Positions 1 to 10,962 of a stretch of 64,000 bases of DNA are shown here, piece after piece. This DNA comes from Theocolax elegans (taxonomy: Eukaryota; Arthropoda; Insecta; Hymenoptera; Cerocephalidae). The notes under the pieces were generated by a model, which did no database searches, was not told the DNA's origin, and worked only from the letters and a program-made list of their open reading frames with translations. The DNA lies in contig CM047431.1 of the NCBI GenBank assembly GCA_026168455.1, forward strand, positions 18,017,547-18,081,546, given 5' to 3'. Made by a program: the position numbers and the translations under genes. Position 1 is the first letter of the stretch, and each line of letters opens with the position of its first letter.

Positions 1-26
1 TATCAACAAGAATTTCATTCTCAAAT

Positions 27-755
27 CACATTCGCGCAATCTATCAGACATATCTCTGCTTTTTTACTCCGCAACACATTCGTAACGTAATTTGCGATCA
101 GGTGCCAATTGTCCGTGTTCAACGTCATAAGTCTCGTCACGTTTTCCGGCGTGATCGCTTCTATATCCGTTTCAAGTCGTGGACGTTGATCTGCCCATCA
201 CCCGCAGGCGAAGAATGTATGATCAGCGTCATCATAGACTCATCCGCAGTACTTGCATTCAGGTGAAGCAAGTCTGCCCATCTTGTGTAGATAGCCGCGG
301 AAGTATCCGTGTCCAGAGAGAAATTGGGTGAGATAGAAGTCTACCTCACCGTGCTTTTTCCCCTTCCACGGAGTAACCGCAGGGATAAGTCTAGGTGTCC
401 AATGCGCCTGTTGGGTATTTGTCCACCGTGTTTGCCAGAGTTCCATTGTTTTCGTACGTTCGTCTGTCGTAGCGTCGACCCGTCCCGTGCCCGCGCTTCG
501 ATCGTATATGCGCTTTCGTTCCGTCGCGAGTAGGTCGATCGGAATTAAGCCCACGATAACAAGAACGGCGTTTTCTGACACCGTTCTGTACGCGCACGCG
601 AATTTTAACGCGCCCACCCGCTGTACGCTAGTCATAGCTTTCGCCCGACTCTTAACTTGTAACGCTTCCGCCCAGATTTCTGCCCCATAGAGCATAATCG
701 AGTTCTTGGTTTTACGGATCTGTCGCACGTCCGTCTTTGTTTTCGTAGGATTCAC
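27..755 (-). pseudogene. R1-like non-LTR retrotransposon, C-terminal part of the reverse transcriptase polyprotein
   Basis: A reading frame at 240-755 translates to the region downstream of the RT domain in R1-clade LINEs. It has the block LLYGAEIW-like, then AVQR-like, ACAYRTVSE, IPIDLLATERK and KHGEVDFYLTQFLSGHGYFR, and ends in a cysteine pair (CKYC) that starts the usual C-terminal zinc-binding motif. A stop follows at once, but homologous sequence (HTFF followed by a cysteine, then an ITPENV-like block) continues to about position 27 in broken frame. The catalytic RT and endonuclease parts would lie at higher coordinates on this strand and are absent; beyond 755 the sequence is unrelated. 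I infer a truncated, dead copy. Family assignment rests on recognised motifs, not on a search. Confidence 0.8.
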
Positions 756-966
756 CTTCAGACGTGTAAAACAGCCTCATACGTCTGACCCTCCGTCGGT
801 TTAATCAGTATCGTGCTTCTGCCCTTTATGGGCTTTGGACGATCTGACTGCCGGTTTTGGTGTGCGGTGGATTGTCCAGGTGGCAGTTTGTCCGTTCGTG
901 CGATAGCCGCTGCCGTCCTTTTTTTTCTTTTTTTGAACGACCGTCGACCTACTTTCTGTCTGAGGT

Positions 967-2400
967 ACGTCTTTTCGACAGTCTTTTCGGGTATAGGGGT
1001 TTGTATTAGTGCTTGGCATACCCGCCAAACCGCCCGCTCGCCCGCCCGCCCGTATAGAAAAAATTCGGGTCCAACCCGTTCATTAAATACGTGTACCCGT
1101 ATTGATCGGGTAACCGCATGAAACGGGAACCCGTATACAATAAAATTAGAAACGGAACGTCCTTGACATTCAAGAACATCTTAAAAATAGGCACAGGTTA
1201 AGACAACTTGTCATGCACACACCCACAGGTATATCTTTATTACAAACACTATTACAAAATCAAAATGTAAACTATGCTTAAGAATACTTTATATAAAATT
1301 AACAAATGAAATTAATAAAGTTTAATCACATGTTCTGAACCTATGTACAAAATTTTCGCAACAGATCACTACGGTCATGCGTATCTAAAAACCTCTGTTG
1401 CCAAAATTTTATAATAAAACTAATAATTTGTAACATTTCACCGTCACGCGAAGCGTTACATAAACGACTAAGTCACAACTTTGAACGTTAGAGACAAACA
1501 TCACAAAGCGTGACATTACGACACCCGTTACCCACTCTTCTGTCGAGGACGACAGAATTAACAAAGGGGGGAGATGTGACGTCCCCCATAGATGTCTACA
1601 TTATTTCTAACATCAAGTTTTATGAATCGAAAGTATTTTGAAATAACACCTTCCACGAAGGTGTGAGAATACGCAAGTATAATGATAGTTGTTAACTGAT
1701 AAAATAAATATTTTCATTTCTTGCTTCTATCTTTTTTTCTACTTAGAAAAACTTCAAATGTTCAACAACTTAAAATTTGGTATTAAAAAGTAGATAAATT
1801 GTTATTAAGAAGTTGTTTGAATAGAAAGCACTGAAATGAAGCGGAATAACCGACAAGTATTTTGTACCACATTGTAAATCTAATATTTAACTTTAATTAT
1901 TAAGAATAAGATCAAACCATAATCACAGTATTCGCAAAAAGTTACTGCAATTGAAAGTACTGAAATCAAAATAAAATTGTCAACTATTTTGCACTACATA
2001 ATAATAAATAAATGTCTTAAATTTTATTTACCAATCTATTTTTTGTGCCATAGCAGTCTTAAGGTTATATAATCAAATAAATTTCAATCAATGTATGTAA
2101 TTAAAATAAATAAAATAATATAACTTCATATGTAAAATTTTAGTAAAATTTATATGATAAATGTGTAGTATTTATTTGCAATCTGTTTAATTATGTGTGC
2201 TAACGGTTTTTGAATCTAGAGTTAAAAATTCATGATATCTTATTTACAACTAAAACTTATTTCGTAAACATTTCTAAGTGAGTAAATGTTGTCTAATAAA
2301 AGACGTGAGATTAGTTTTTTGAATAGTAAATAAATTAAATAAAAATAAATACTTATATTTAAATTTTATTATAGAATTGATTCGATAAAAATTACATTAT
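967..2400 (+). repeat. Tandem duplication, copy A (1,434-bp unit)
   Basis: This block is repeated directly at 2401-3834 with a constant offset of 1,434 bp, for example the words acaacttgtcatgcacacac and attacattat. From about 1,130 to the end the copies are nearly identical. The first ~170 bp, which is GC-rich and carries CCCGTA and GGGTA words, has diverged with many small indels. No coding sequence is visible. The CCCG-rich start resembles the ends of the hAT-like elements elsewhere in the window, so the unit may derive from a non-autonomous DNA transposon. Confidence 0.85.
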
Positions 2401-3834
2401 TTTTTTTGAAACGCCCGATACTTCGTCTAGTCTACGTCTTTTCGACATTTTTCCATAGGGTTTTTTATTGATACGCCAAACACTGCTCGGCCGATAAAAA
2501 TTTCCAACCGTTCATTAATACGTGTACCCGTATTGACGTTGGTAACCGCATGAAAACGGGAACCCGTATACAATAAAATTAAAACGGAACTTCCTTCGAC
2601 ATTCAAGAACAGTCTTAAAAATAGGCACAGGTTCAGACAACTTGTCATGCACACACCCACAGGTATATCTTTATTACAAACACTATTACAAAATCAAAAT
2701 GTAAACTATGCTTAAGAATACTTTATATAAAATTAACAAATGAAATTAATAAAGTTTAATCACATGTTCTGAACCTATGTACAAAATTTTCGCAACAGAT
2801 CACTACGGTCATGCGTATCTAAAAACCTCTGTTGCCAAAATTTTATAATAAAACTAATAATTTGTAACATTTCACCGTCACGCGAAGCGTTACATAAACG
2901 ACTAAGTCACAACTTTGAACGTTAGAGACAAACATCACAAAGCGTGACATTACGACACCCGTTACCCACTCTTCTGTCGAGGACGACAGAATTAACAAAG
3001 GGGGGAGATGTGACGTCCCCCATAGATGTCTACATTATTTCTAACATCAAGTTTTATGAATCGAAAGTATTTTGAAATAACACCTTCCACGAAGGTGTGA
3101 GAATACGCAAGTATAATGATAGTTGTTAACTGATAAAATAAATATTTTCATTTCTTGCTTCTATCTTTTTTTCTACTTAGAAAAACTTCAAATGTTCAAC
3201 AACTTAAAATTTGGTATTAAAAAGTAGATAAATTGTTATTAAGAAGTTGTTTGAATAGAAAGCACTGAAATGAAGCGGAATAACCGACAAGTATTTTGTA
3301 CCACATTGTAAATCTAATATTTAACTTTAATTATTAAGAATAAGATCAAACCATAATCACAGTATTCGCAAAAAGTTACTGCAATTGAAAGTACTGAAAT
3401 CAAAATAAAATTGTCAACTATTTTGCACTACATAATAATAAATAAATGTCTTAAATTTTATTTACCAATCTATTTTTTGTGCCATAGCAGTCTTAAGGTT
3501 ATATAATCAAATAAATTTCAATCAATGTATGTAATTAAAATAAATAAAATAATATAACTTCATATGTAAAATTTTAGTAAAATTTATATGATAAATGTGT
3601 AGTATTTATTTGCAATCTGTTTAATTATGTGTGCTAACGGTTTTTGAATCTAGAGTTAAAAATTCATGATATCTTATTTACAACTAAAACTTATTTCGTA
3701 AACATTTCTAAGTGAGTAAATGTTGTCTAATAAAAGACGTGAGATTAGTTTTTTGAATAGTAAATAAATTAAATAAAAATAAATACTTATATTTAAATTT
3801 TATTATAGAATTGATTCGATAAAAATTACATTAT
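2401..3834 (+). repeat. Tandem duplication, copy B (1,434-bp unit)
   Basis: Direct copy of 967-2400. From 3036 onward this copy also forms the left arm of a large inverted repeat. No protein-coding content is recognised. Confidence 0.85.
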
Positions 3835-4005
3835 TTTCTATAAAGTATATATCTTAATAAGATATTTGGTATTCAAATAAACAGAAATCGTATCTATTGT
3901 CTAAAATAAAAAATTATTTCTACATTTCAAACTTCCATCAAGGAAGTGTCTTTTATTTATTCTTATAAACTAGGATAATACTTGCGCCACCCGTCTGCTA
4001 AGTGC
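3036..4005 (+). repeat. Left arm of a ~970-bp inverted repeat
   Basis: The sequence is the reverse complement of 4431-4984 joined to 10963-11376. Matching landmarks are the cttgcgccacccgtctgc word near 3980 and its complement near 4440, and the ctaacatcaag word at 3041 and its complement at 11361. Arms differ at only a few bases. No gene is seen. Confidence 0.85.
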
Positions 4006-4430
4006 TTAAGGGCAGTCACTAGTGTTATTTTCACAAATTCGCCACCCAAGAATATGCGTGTATTAATGGCGCTGGCGTCAAATGAGCTGAGTTCATATTC
4101 ATCCACGCATATCCTTGGGTGGTGAAAAAAAAACGCGTGAGTGAGTAAAAAACGCATTTTATACCCACTGGTACATAAAATTACTTACACACTCGTCTTA
4201 ATATTTATCACTTAATACATCGTGAACAAACTGTTAGATCGAGTTACGCTCATAAATTTTAAAACAATAATTAACTTTTTATGACCTGTATACATATAAT
4301 TATTTATTAAAAAAATAATTAATAAAAATAAAAATGCTCTTATCAAATAAATTTCTCACAACTTGGTAATTGTTGTAACCAAATTATAAAATTCAAATGA
4401 ATTACAAAATTAAGAAATAGTGCCTGAAAA
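4006..4430. other. Spacer between the inverted-repeat arms, with a small hairpin
   Basis: The loop region contains its own short inverted repeat: a 19-nt stretch at 4041-4059 (ccacccaagaatatgcgtg) is answered at about 4103-4121 with one mismatch. A 195-bp reading frame over the hairpin has no recognisable protein character. The segment cacttaatacatcgtgaac at about 4208 recurs in direct orientation near 11484, just outside the right arm. Confidence 0.6.
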
Positions 4431-4984
4431 CACTTAGCAGACGGGTGGCGCAAGTATTATCCTAGTTTATAAGAATAAATAAAAGACACTTCCTTGATGG
4501 AAGTTTGAAATGTAGAAATAATTTTTTATTTTAGACAATAGATACGATTTCTGTTTATTTGAATACCAAATATCTTATTAAGATATATACTTTATAGAAA
4601 ATAATGTAATTTTTATCGAATCAATTCTATAATAAAATTTAAATATAAGTATTTATTTTTATTTAATTTATTTACTATTCAAAAAACTAATCTCACGTCT
4701 TTTATTAGACAACATTTACTCACTTAGAAATGTTTACGAAATAAGTTTTAGTTGTAAATAAGATATCATGAATTTTTAACTATAGATTCAAAAACCGTTA
4801 GCACACATAATTAAACAGATTGCAAATAAATACTACACATTTATCATATAAATTTTACTAAAATTTTACATATGAAGTTATATTATTTTATTTATTTTAA
4901 TTACATACATTGATTGAAATTTATTTGATTATATAACCTTAAGACTGCTATGGCACAAAAAATAGATTGGTAAATAAAATTTAA
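4431..4984 (-). repeat. Right arm of the inverted repeat, proximal part
   Basis: Reverse complement of the left arm from 4005 down to about 3452. It stops at 4984, where the Penelope-like insertion begins, and resumes after position 10948. Confidence 0.85.
4971..4984 (+). repeat. Target-site duplication, left copy (Penelope pair)
   Basis: The 14-mer TAAATAAAATTTAA stands here and at 10949-10962. The uninterrupted left arm of the inverted repeat has this sequence once, so it is a duplication made by the insertion. The outermost base on each side could match by chance. Confidence 0.8.
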
Positions 4985-5110
4985 TTCATGTTGAAATTTT
5001 GATTTTATCACTTGGTATTTTTTAATATCAGTTGAATAGAATTTATCGATCTTCCCAAGTCAGAGGTGAAGGTAAAAAAGAAATTTTAATACATTTTTCT
5101 TTTTTCGTAA

Positions 5111-5140
5111 CGTTTCGGTAGACAATGCTACCCTCTTCAG
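5111..5140 (-). ncRNA. Hammerhead-like core at the 3' end of the left Penelope copy
   Basis: On the minus strand a CTGAAGA box is followed by one extra G, a 5-bp stem (GGTAG/CTACC) with a 6-nt loop, and GAAAC. These are the two conserved strands and stem II of a hammerhead ribozyme. Hammerhead motifs are known in Penelope-like elements. The extra G before stem II is not canonical, and I could not identify stems I and III or the cleavage site. Confidence 0.5.
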
Positions 5141-5493
5141 ACTGTATAAAATTTATTAATTTCGATTAGTACATCTCAGAATATATATAATGTAAAAAGG
5201 GAACGTAAATGAAAAAATTAAAAAATATACCTTCTAATATCAATATCGTACAATGTTTACAATATTATTTCGCCGCAAGTCGATTTAAATTTTCGCTTCT
5301 TTTTCCTCATTCTAAACACGAGGAAACGTCAAACAGATGTATACACGACGAAAATTTCTGCTGTATATGAAACAATACTAGATTCGCGCTTTCTTATATA
5401 GGTATAATTAGTAAGTTTGTGTTTATATTTTTTATATTTATGACGCATGATCAAGGTTGTGTACAGTACGTTTGATTTCAGATAAATTCAAAT

Positions 5494-7902
5494 TTAAAGG
5501 CTTTTCATTCTATATATAATTTGCGAATACTGTTTATTTAATTTAATTGAGTCTTCTTGTTTGTTTATTGAATGTTTTTGTAAATTTATGTGTACCATTT
5601 CAGATGCAATTCTTTTTCCGTAATTCGGTTCTTTATCTAAAATCTTAAAATTTTGCCAATCAAAATCGTGTTGATTATTTTGTACGTGTTGAAAGATCAT
5701 AGAATTTTTGTTAGTTTTATGTTCATTTATTCGGGTAATTATTTGTCTTTTTGTTTGTCCTACATACGAAGCATCACAATTGTTGCAATTTAATTTATAT
5801 ACTATGTTATTTTGAGTTTTTCTATCAGTTTTATCTTTTCCTTTAATTATGATATTACTTAATTTGTTTTCAATAATTGGAATTGTTTTTATTCCGTGTT
5901 TTTTAAATTCTGATGATACTTTTTCATAAAAACCATTTAAGTAAGGTAGTGTTATTGTTGTTTTGTGGTTATTGTTTTCATTTCTATAGTGGTTAGTTGT
6001 CTGTTGATTTAACACTGCAAGTCGTTTTTTAACGTATCTATTTATAAATTTTTTTGGATAGCTATTTTTTATTAAATATTCTTTTATTTTATTGATGTTT
6101 TGTTTGTGGTAATTTTTATCAGAAAGTTTAGTTGCTCTATCTACTAAGTTGTAAACCATCCCAATCTTTTGTGAAATTGGATGAGCTGAGTTGAAATTTA
6201 AAAACCGTGCCGAGAAAGTGGGTTTTGTATACCAGTTTGTTATAATTTTATTGTCGTTTTTTATTAGTAATGTATCTAAAAAGCTGATTTTATTGTTCTG
6301 TTCAATTTCATAGGTAAATTTTAGTTTTGGGTCGTAGGAGTTGAAAATGTGTAACATTTCATTAATTTTATCTGTAGGAATGCAGGTTATTATGTCGTCT
6401 ACATATCTATAATAAAAAATGGGTTTAAAACTTAATTTGTTTAAACATTCAGTCTCGAGATCTTCCATAACTATATCAGCGAATAAACCTGATGTTGCTG
6501 CGCCCATAGGTGTGCCATCTGTTTGTTTAAAGTATTTATTGTTAAATTGAAAATAAGTATTGTTAATTAGGTAGTCAGATGCATTTATTATTTCTCTTAT
6601 TGGTATTTCTGTCTTTTGTATAATTTGACTACACCTTCTTTCTATGCTTTTTCTTATTAATGAACAACTTATGTTTGTAAACAAAGATTGAGCGTCTAGG
6701 CTAACAAGAGAATATTCGCTCGGTATATTTATGTCTTTAATTTTATGTATAAATTCAATGCTATTTTTTATATATGATTTCGGTTTCGATATGCAGTTAG
6801 AAAGGATTTTATATAACTGTTTGGATAAAAATTCAGTTGGTGATCCTATTGTAGATACTATTGGTCTCAAAGGTACATTTTCTTTATGTATTTTTGGCAA
6901 ACCGTAACATTTTGGCAGTGAAGTTGTTAGTTTGTGTTAAACGAGTAGAATTGTATTTTTTATCTAAGAATCCGTTATCATTCCATTTTTTGAGAAAATT
7001 ATAAGAGCATTTTTGTAGAGATTTTAATGGATTTTTTTGTATGGTTTGGTATGAATTGTTATCTGATAGTAATAATTCCATTTTGTCAATATATTCTTTC
7101 TTATTCATAACAACGGTAGTGTTTCCTTTGTCGGCGTAAGTTATAATAATATTTTTGTGTTTTTTTATAAAATCTTGCGTTTCTTTATGTTTTTGTAGTA
7201 AAATGGTATTTTTGATCGGTATATGTTTGGTTTTATTTTTTAAATGTATATCTATATTTTCAACTAAGTTTTGTCTTAGTGAATCAGCAAGTTCTTCATT
7301 TATTTCATTCATAAAAAAGAAATTTTCTAAAGATTTTATATAACTGACCGATATTTTATTGTTTAACGTAAATGGTAAACTAAATTTGGGTCCTAGTGAA
7401 ATTATATCAGCTACGTTGTTAGGTATTTCAATATCTGTTAAATTTTTAATCCAGTTTTGAGTGTTTGTATTCTTGGTTAAATTATTTTGTGTAGAATTCT
7501 TTATTTTTTTGTTATGTTTAATATTTAAATTATCTCGGTATCGTGTATTATTATTTATTTGGTTTTTATTTATTTTTTTTAAAAAGATTTTGAGGCAAAA
7601 GATTTTTAAGATTTTTACTAAGCAATTCATTCTTTTTTTCCAATTTTTTAATGTGAATGCAAATATCTTCTATTTCAATATTTAAAAGTTTGATTTTGAA
7701 ATTTTCAAGAAGACTATTAAATTTTTTGTTACCAGTATTGCTGTAGAAAAACAGATGTTTCTCGTTGCGATTTAATGTTTCGATATGTCGTGGTTTTCTA
7801 TCATAAGTACGGCATTGTAGAAGGAATTTTCGTTGGGCCTGATTCCTTGTTAGTTGTCTTTGGGTGTGAATCCATTCACGAAGTTCTTGTCGAGTACGGA
7901 TA
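5494..7902 (-). pseudogene. Penelope-like element polyprotein, left copy (RT plus GIY-YIG endonuclease), frameshifted
   Basis: Read on the minus strand, the N-terminal segment begins near 7902 with a basic block of the type seen N-terminal to Penelope RTs (a TRNQAQRKFLLQCRTYDRKP-like stretch). It runs through 7630-6884 and then shifts frame near 6910 into 6900-5494 (468 codons). The RT core shows LPKIHKENVPLRPIVS, the catalytic aspartate in SLDAQSLFTN, TDGTPMGAATSG and the YVDD box. A GIY-YIG nuclease follows (IVYKLNC, then YVGQT). Another small frame change lies near 7560, where an A run is one base longer than in the right copy. The element cannot make a full protein as read. The GIY-YIG fusion is diagnostic of Penelope-like elements. 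Confidence 0.88.
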
Positions 7903-8106
7903 AAATTTCAAAATCAAACTTTTAAATATTGAAATAGAAGATATTTGCATTCATATTAAAAAATTGGAAAAAAAGAATGAATTGCTTAGTAAAAATCTTA
8001 AAAATCTTTTGCCTCAAAATCTTTTTAAAAAAATAAATAAAAACCAAATAAATAATAATACACGATTCCGAGATAATTTAAATATTAAACATAACAAAAA
8101 ATAAAG

Positions 8107-8464
8107 ATTATTAAAAGGAATCGATGTCGAGGGTCAGTTTTTTAAATAAATAAACACTATTTATTTAAATTTAGTTGTACAACGTTTCGTCTGCGTGGTT
8201 TGCAGACCTCTTCAGGTACTATAAATTTATTGAGCACAAAATAACAATTTTAATAATTACAAATTAACGGGCGAAATATTGAATAAATTAACGGAAGAAA
8301 ATATTACCATTGATACACTGAAACGTAGATGTAATAAGCCCAGAAAGGCGTCGTCGAATAACAAGAGTATGCGAAATCGAGCGAATTTATACAAAACAAA
8401 ACAAGTGACCCTCGACATCGATTCCTTTTAATAATTAACAATGGAGGGTGAAATCAACAAGTTA
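8107..8464. mobile_element. 358-bp insertion with perfect 30-bp inverted repeats, a hammerhead-like core and an 11-bp target duplication
   Basis: The insertion splits the right Penelope copy; the left copy is uninterrupted here and shows the empty site. The 11-mer AAAAAATAAAG flanks it at 8096-8106 and 8465-8475. Bases 8107-8136 and 8406-8435 are exact reverse complements over 30 bp. The right repeat is followed by a 29-bp tail before the target duplication. Between the arms, on the minus strand, is a CTGAAGA...GAAAC stem-loop like the one at the Penelope 3' ends. No protein is encoded. I infer a small non-autonomous retroelement, probably mobilised by Penelope machinery. Similarity to animal retrozymes (hammerhead-bearing small retroelements) is a hypothesis. 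Confidence 0.75.
8183..8215 (-). ncRNA. Hammerhead-like core in the 358-bp insertion
   Basis: The minus strand reads CTGAAGA, G, a 6-bp stem (GTCTGC/GCAGAC) with a 7-nt loop, then GAAAC. The stem and loop sequences differ from the Penelope copies while the conserved boxes and the extra G are kept. This is covariation-like support for a selected fold. Stems I and III are not resolved. Confidence 0.5.
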
Positions 8465-8866
8465 AAAAAATAAAGAATTCTACACAAAATAATTTAACCA
8501 AGAATACAAACACTCAAAACTGGATTAAAAATTTAACAGATATTGAAATACCTAACAACGTAGCTGATATAATTTCACTAGGACCCAAATTTAGTTTACC
8601 ATTTACGTTAAACAATAAAATATCGGTCAGTTATATAAAATCTTTAGAAAATTTCTTTTTTATGAATGAAATAAATGAAGAACTTGCTGATTCACTAAGA
8701 CAAAACTTATTTGAAAATATAGATATACATTTTAAAAAATAAAACCAAACATATACCGATCAAAAATACCATTTTACTACAAAAACATAAAGAAACGCAA
8801 GATTTTATAAAAAAACACAAAGATATTATTATAACTTACGCCGACAAAGGAAACACTACCGTTGTT

Positions 8867-10480
8867 ATGAATAAGAAAGAATATATTGACAAAATGGAAT
8901 TATTACTATCTGATAACAATTCATACCAAACTATACAAAAAAATCCATTAAAATCTCTACAAAAATGCTCTTATAATTTTCTCAAAAAATGGAATGATAA
9001 CGGATTCTTAGATAAAAAATACAATTCTACTCGTTTAACACAAACTAACACTTCACTGCCAAAATGTTACGGTTTGCCAAAAATACATAAAGAAAATGTA
9101 CCTTTGAGACCAATAGTATCTACAATAGGATCACCAACTGAATTTTTATCCAAACAGTTATATAAAATCCTTTCTAACTGCATATCGAAACCGAAATCAT
9201 ATATAAAAAATAGCATTGAATTTATACATAAAATTAAAGACATAAATATACCGAGCGAATATTCTCTTGTTAGCCTAGACGCTCAATCTTTGTTTACAAA
9301 CATAAGTTGTTCATTAATAAGAAAAAGCATAGAAAGAAGGTGTAGTCAAATTATACAAAAGACAGAAATACCAATAAGAGAAATAATAAATGCATCTGAC
9401 TACCTAATTAACAATACTTATTTTCAATTTAACAATAAATACTTTAAACAAACAGATGGCACACCTATGGGCGCAGCAACATCAGGTTTATTCGCTGATA
9501 TAGTTATGGAAGATCTCGAGACTGAATGTTTAAACAAATTAAGTTTTAAACCCATTTTTTATTATAGATATGTAGACGACATAATAACCTGCATTCCTAC
9601 AGATAAAATTAATGAAATGTTACACATTTTCAACTCCTACGACCCAAAACTAAAATTTACCTATGAAATTGAACAGAACAATAAAATCAGCTTTTTAGAT
9701 ACATTACTAATAAAAAACGACAATAAAATTATAACAAACTGGTATACAAAACCCACTTTCTCGGCACGGTTTTTAAATTTCAACTCAGCTCATCCAATTT
9801 CACAAAAGATTGGGATGGTTTACAACTTAGTAGATAGAGCAACTAAACTTTCTGATAAAAATTACCACAAACAAAACATCAATAAAATAAAAGAATATTT
9901 AATAAAAAATAGCTATCCAAAAAAATTTATAAATAGATACGTTAAAAAACGACTTGCAGTGTTAAATCAACAGACAACTAACCACTATAGAAATGAAAAC
10001 AATAACCACAAAACAACAATAACACTACCTTACTTAAATGGTTTTTATGAAAAAGTATCATCAGAATTTAAAAAACACGGAATAAAAACAATTCCAATTA
10101 TTGAAAACAAATTAAGTAATATCATAATTAAAGGAAAAGATAAAACTGATAGAAAAACTCAAAATAACATAGTATATAAATTAAATTGCAACAATTGTGA
10201 TGCTTCGTATGTAGGACAAACAAAAAGACAAATAATTACCCGAATAAATGAACATAAAACTAACAAAAATTCTATGATCTTTCAACACGTACAAAATAAT
10301 CAACACGATTTTGATTGGCAAAATTTTAAGATTTTAGATAAAGAACCGAATTACGGAAAAAGAATTGCATCTGAAATGGTACACATAAATTTACAAAAAC
10401 ATTCAATAAACAAACAAGAAGACTCAATTAAATTAAATAAACAGTATTCGCAAATTATATATAGAATGAAAAGCCTTTAA
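8867..10480 (+). CDS. Penelope-like element RT plus GIY-YIG endonuclease, right copy, open over 537 codons
   Basis: The product would copy element RNA at a nicked target (RT) and cut DNA (GIY-YIG), acting in the nucleus. Domains in order: RT fingers with PKIHKENVPLRPIVS at about residues 71-85, first catalytic aspartate D138 in SLDAQSLF, TDGTPMGAATSG at 196-207, and the YVDD box at 235-238. GIY-YIG follows, with IVYKLNC at 435-441, a CNNC pair, YVGQT at 448-452, then R459 and E462. The first ATG is internal to the family's protein: upstream coding sequence is frame-shifted near 8740 and interrupted at 8107, so this is the intact remainder of a longer protein. It ends 468 bp before the element's 3' end. 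Whether it is expressed is unknown. Confidence 0.88.
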   Translation: MNKKEYIDKMELLLSDNNSYQTIQKNPLKSLQKCSYNFLKKWNDNGFLDKKYNSTRLTQTNTSLPKCYGLPKIHKENVPLRPIVSTIGSPTEFLSKQLYKILSNCISKPKSYIKNSIEFIHKIKDINIPSEYSLVSLDAQSLFTNISCSLIRKSIERRCSQIIQKTEIPIREIINASDYLINNTYFQFNNKYFKQTDGTPMGAATSGLFADIVMEDLETECLNKLSFKPIFYYRYVDDIITCIPTDKINEMLHIFNSYDPKLKFTYEIEQNNKISFLDTLLIKNDNKIITNWYTKPTFSARFLNFNSAHPISQKIGMVYNLVDRATKLSDKNYHKQNINKIKEYLIKNSYPKKFINRYVKKRLAVLNQQTTNHYRNENNNHKTTITLPYLNGFYEKVSSEFKKHGIKTIPIIENKLSNIIIKGKDKTDRKTQNNIVYKLNCNNCDASYVGQTKRQIITRINEHKTNKNSMIFQHVQNNQHDFDWQNFKILDKEPNYGKRIASEMVHINLQKHSINKQEDSIKLNKQYSQIIYRMKSL

Positions 10481-10833
10481 ATTTGAATTTATCTGAAATC
10501 AAACGTACTGTACACAACCTTGATCATGCGTCATAAATATAAAAAATATAAACACAAACTTACTAATTATACCTATATAAGAAAGCGCGAATCTAGTATT
10601 GTTTCATATACAGCAGAAATTTTCGTCGTGTATACATCTGTTTGACGTTTCCTCGTGTTTAGAATGAGGAAAAAGAAGCGAAAATTTAAATCGACTTGCG
10701 GCGAAATAATATTGTAAACATTGTACGATATTGATATTAGAAGGTATATTTTTTAATTTTTTCATTTACGTTCCCTTTTTACATTATATATATTCTGAGA
10801 TGTACTAATCGAAATTAATAAATTTTATACAGT

Positions 10834-10863
10834 CTGAAGAGGGTAGCATTGTCTACCGAAACG
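10834..10863 (+). ncRNA. Hammerhead-like core at the 3' end of the right Penelope copy
   Basis: Plus-strand counterpart of the motif at 5111-5140: CTGAAGA at 10834-10840, stem 10842-10846 with 10853-10857, and GAAAC from 10858. It lies about 85 bp from the element's 3' end. Confidence 0.5.
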
Positions 10864-10948
10864 TTACGAAAAAAGAAAAATGTATTAAAATTTCTTTTTT
10901 ACCTTCACCTCTGACTTGGGAAGATCGATAAATTCTATTCAACTGATA

Positions 10949-10962
10949 TAAATAAAATTTAA
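10949..10962 (+). repeat. Target-site duplication, right copy (Penelope pair)
   Basis: Second copy of TAAATAAAATTTAA, after which the right arm of the large inverted repeat continues. Confidence 0.8.

Larger units (their letters stand above)
7903..8866 (+). pseudogene. Penelope-like element, right copy, broken N-terminal part
   Basis: This is the 5'-truncated start of the plus-strand copy. It begins in the middle of the N-terminal region (an LLNIEIEDICIHI-like stretch), reads in frame to about 8100, is split by a 358-bp insertion at 8107-8464, and resumes at 8476. An extra T near 8740, compared with the left copy, puts the rest out of frame with the long downstream ORF. The left copy is intact at that point, so the two copies decayed independently. 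Confidence 0.8.
4985..10948. mobile_element. Head-to-head pair of Penelope-like retroelements inserted as one block
   Basis: A 5,964-bp insertion bounded by a 14-bp target duplication. It holds one Penelope-like element on the minus strand (3' end near 5030) and one on the plus strand (3' end near 10948), with their 5'-truncated ends abutting at about 7902/7903. The outer ~900 bp of each side are inverted copies, including a stem-loop with a hammerhead-like core. The left end has about 42 bp not present on the right. Inverted or tandem partial copies are known for Penelope-like elements. Here both copies are long and carry RT plus GIY-YIG, and they are broken at different positions. Confidence 0.85.

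Noticed and set aside
3963..4157. 64-codon frame in the inverted-repeat spacer
   Set aside because: It covers a small hairpin and has no protein-like features.
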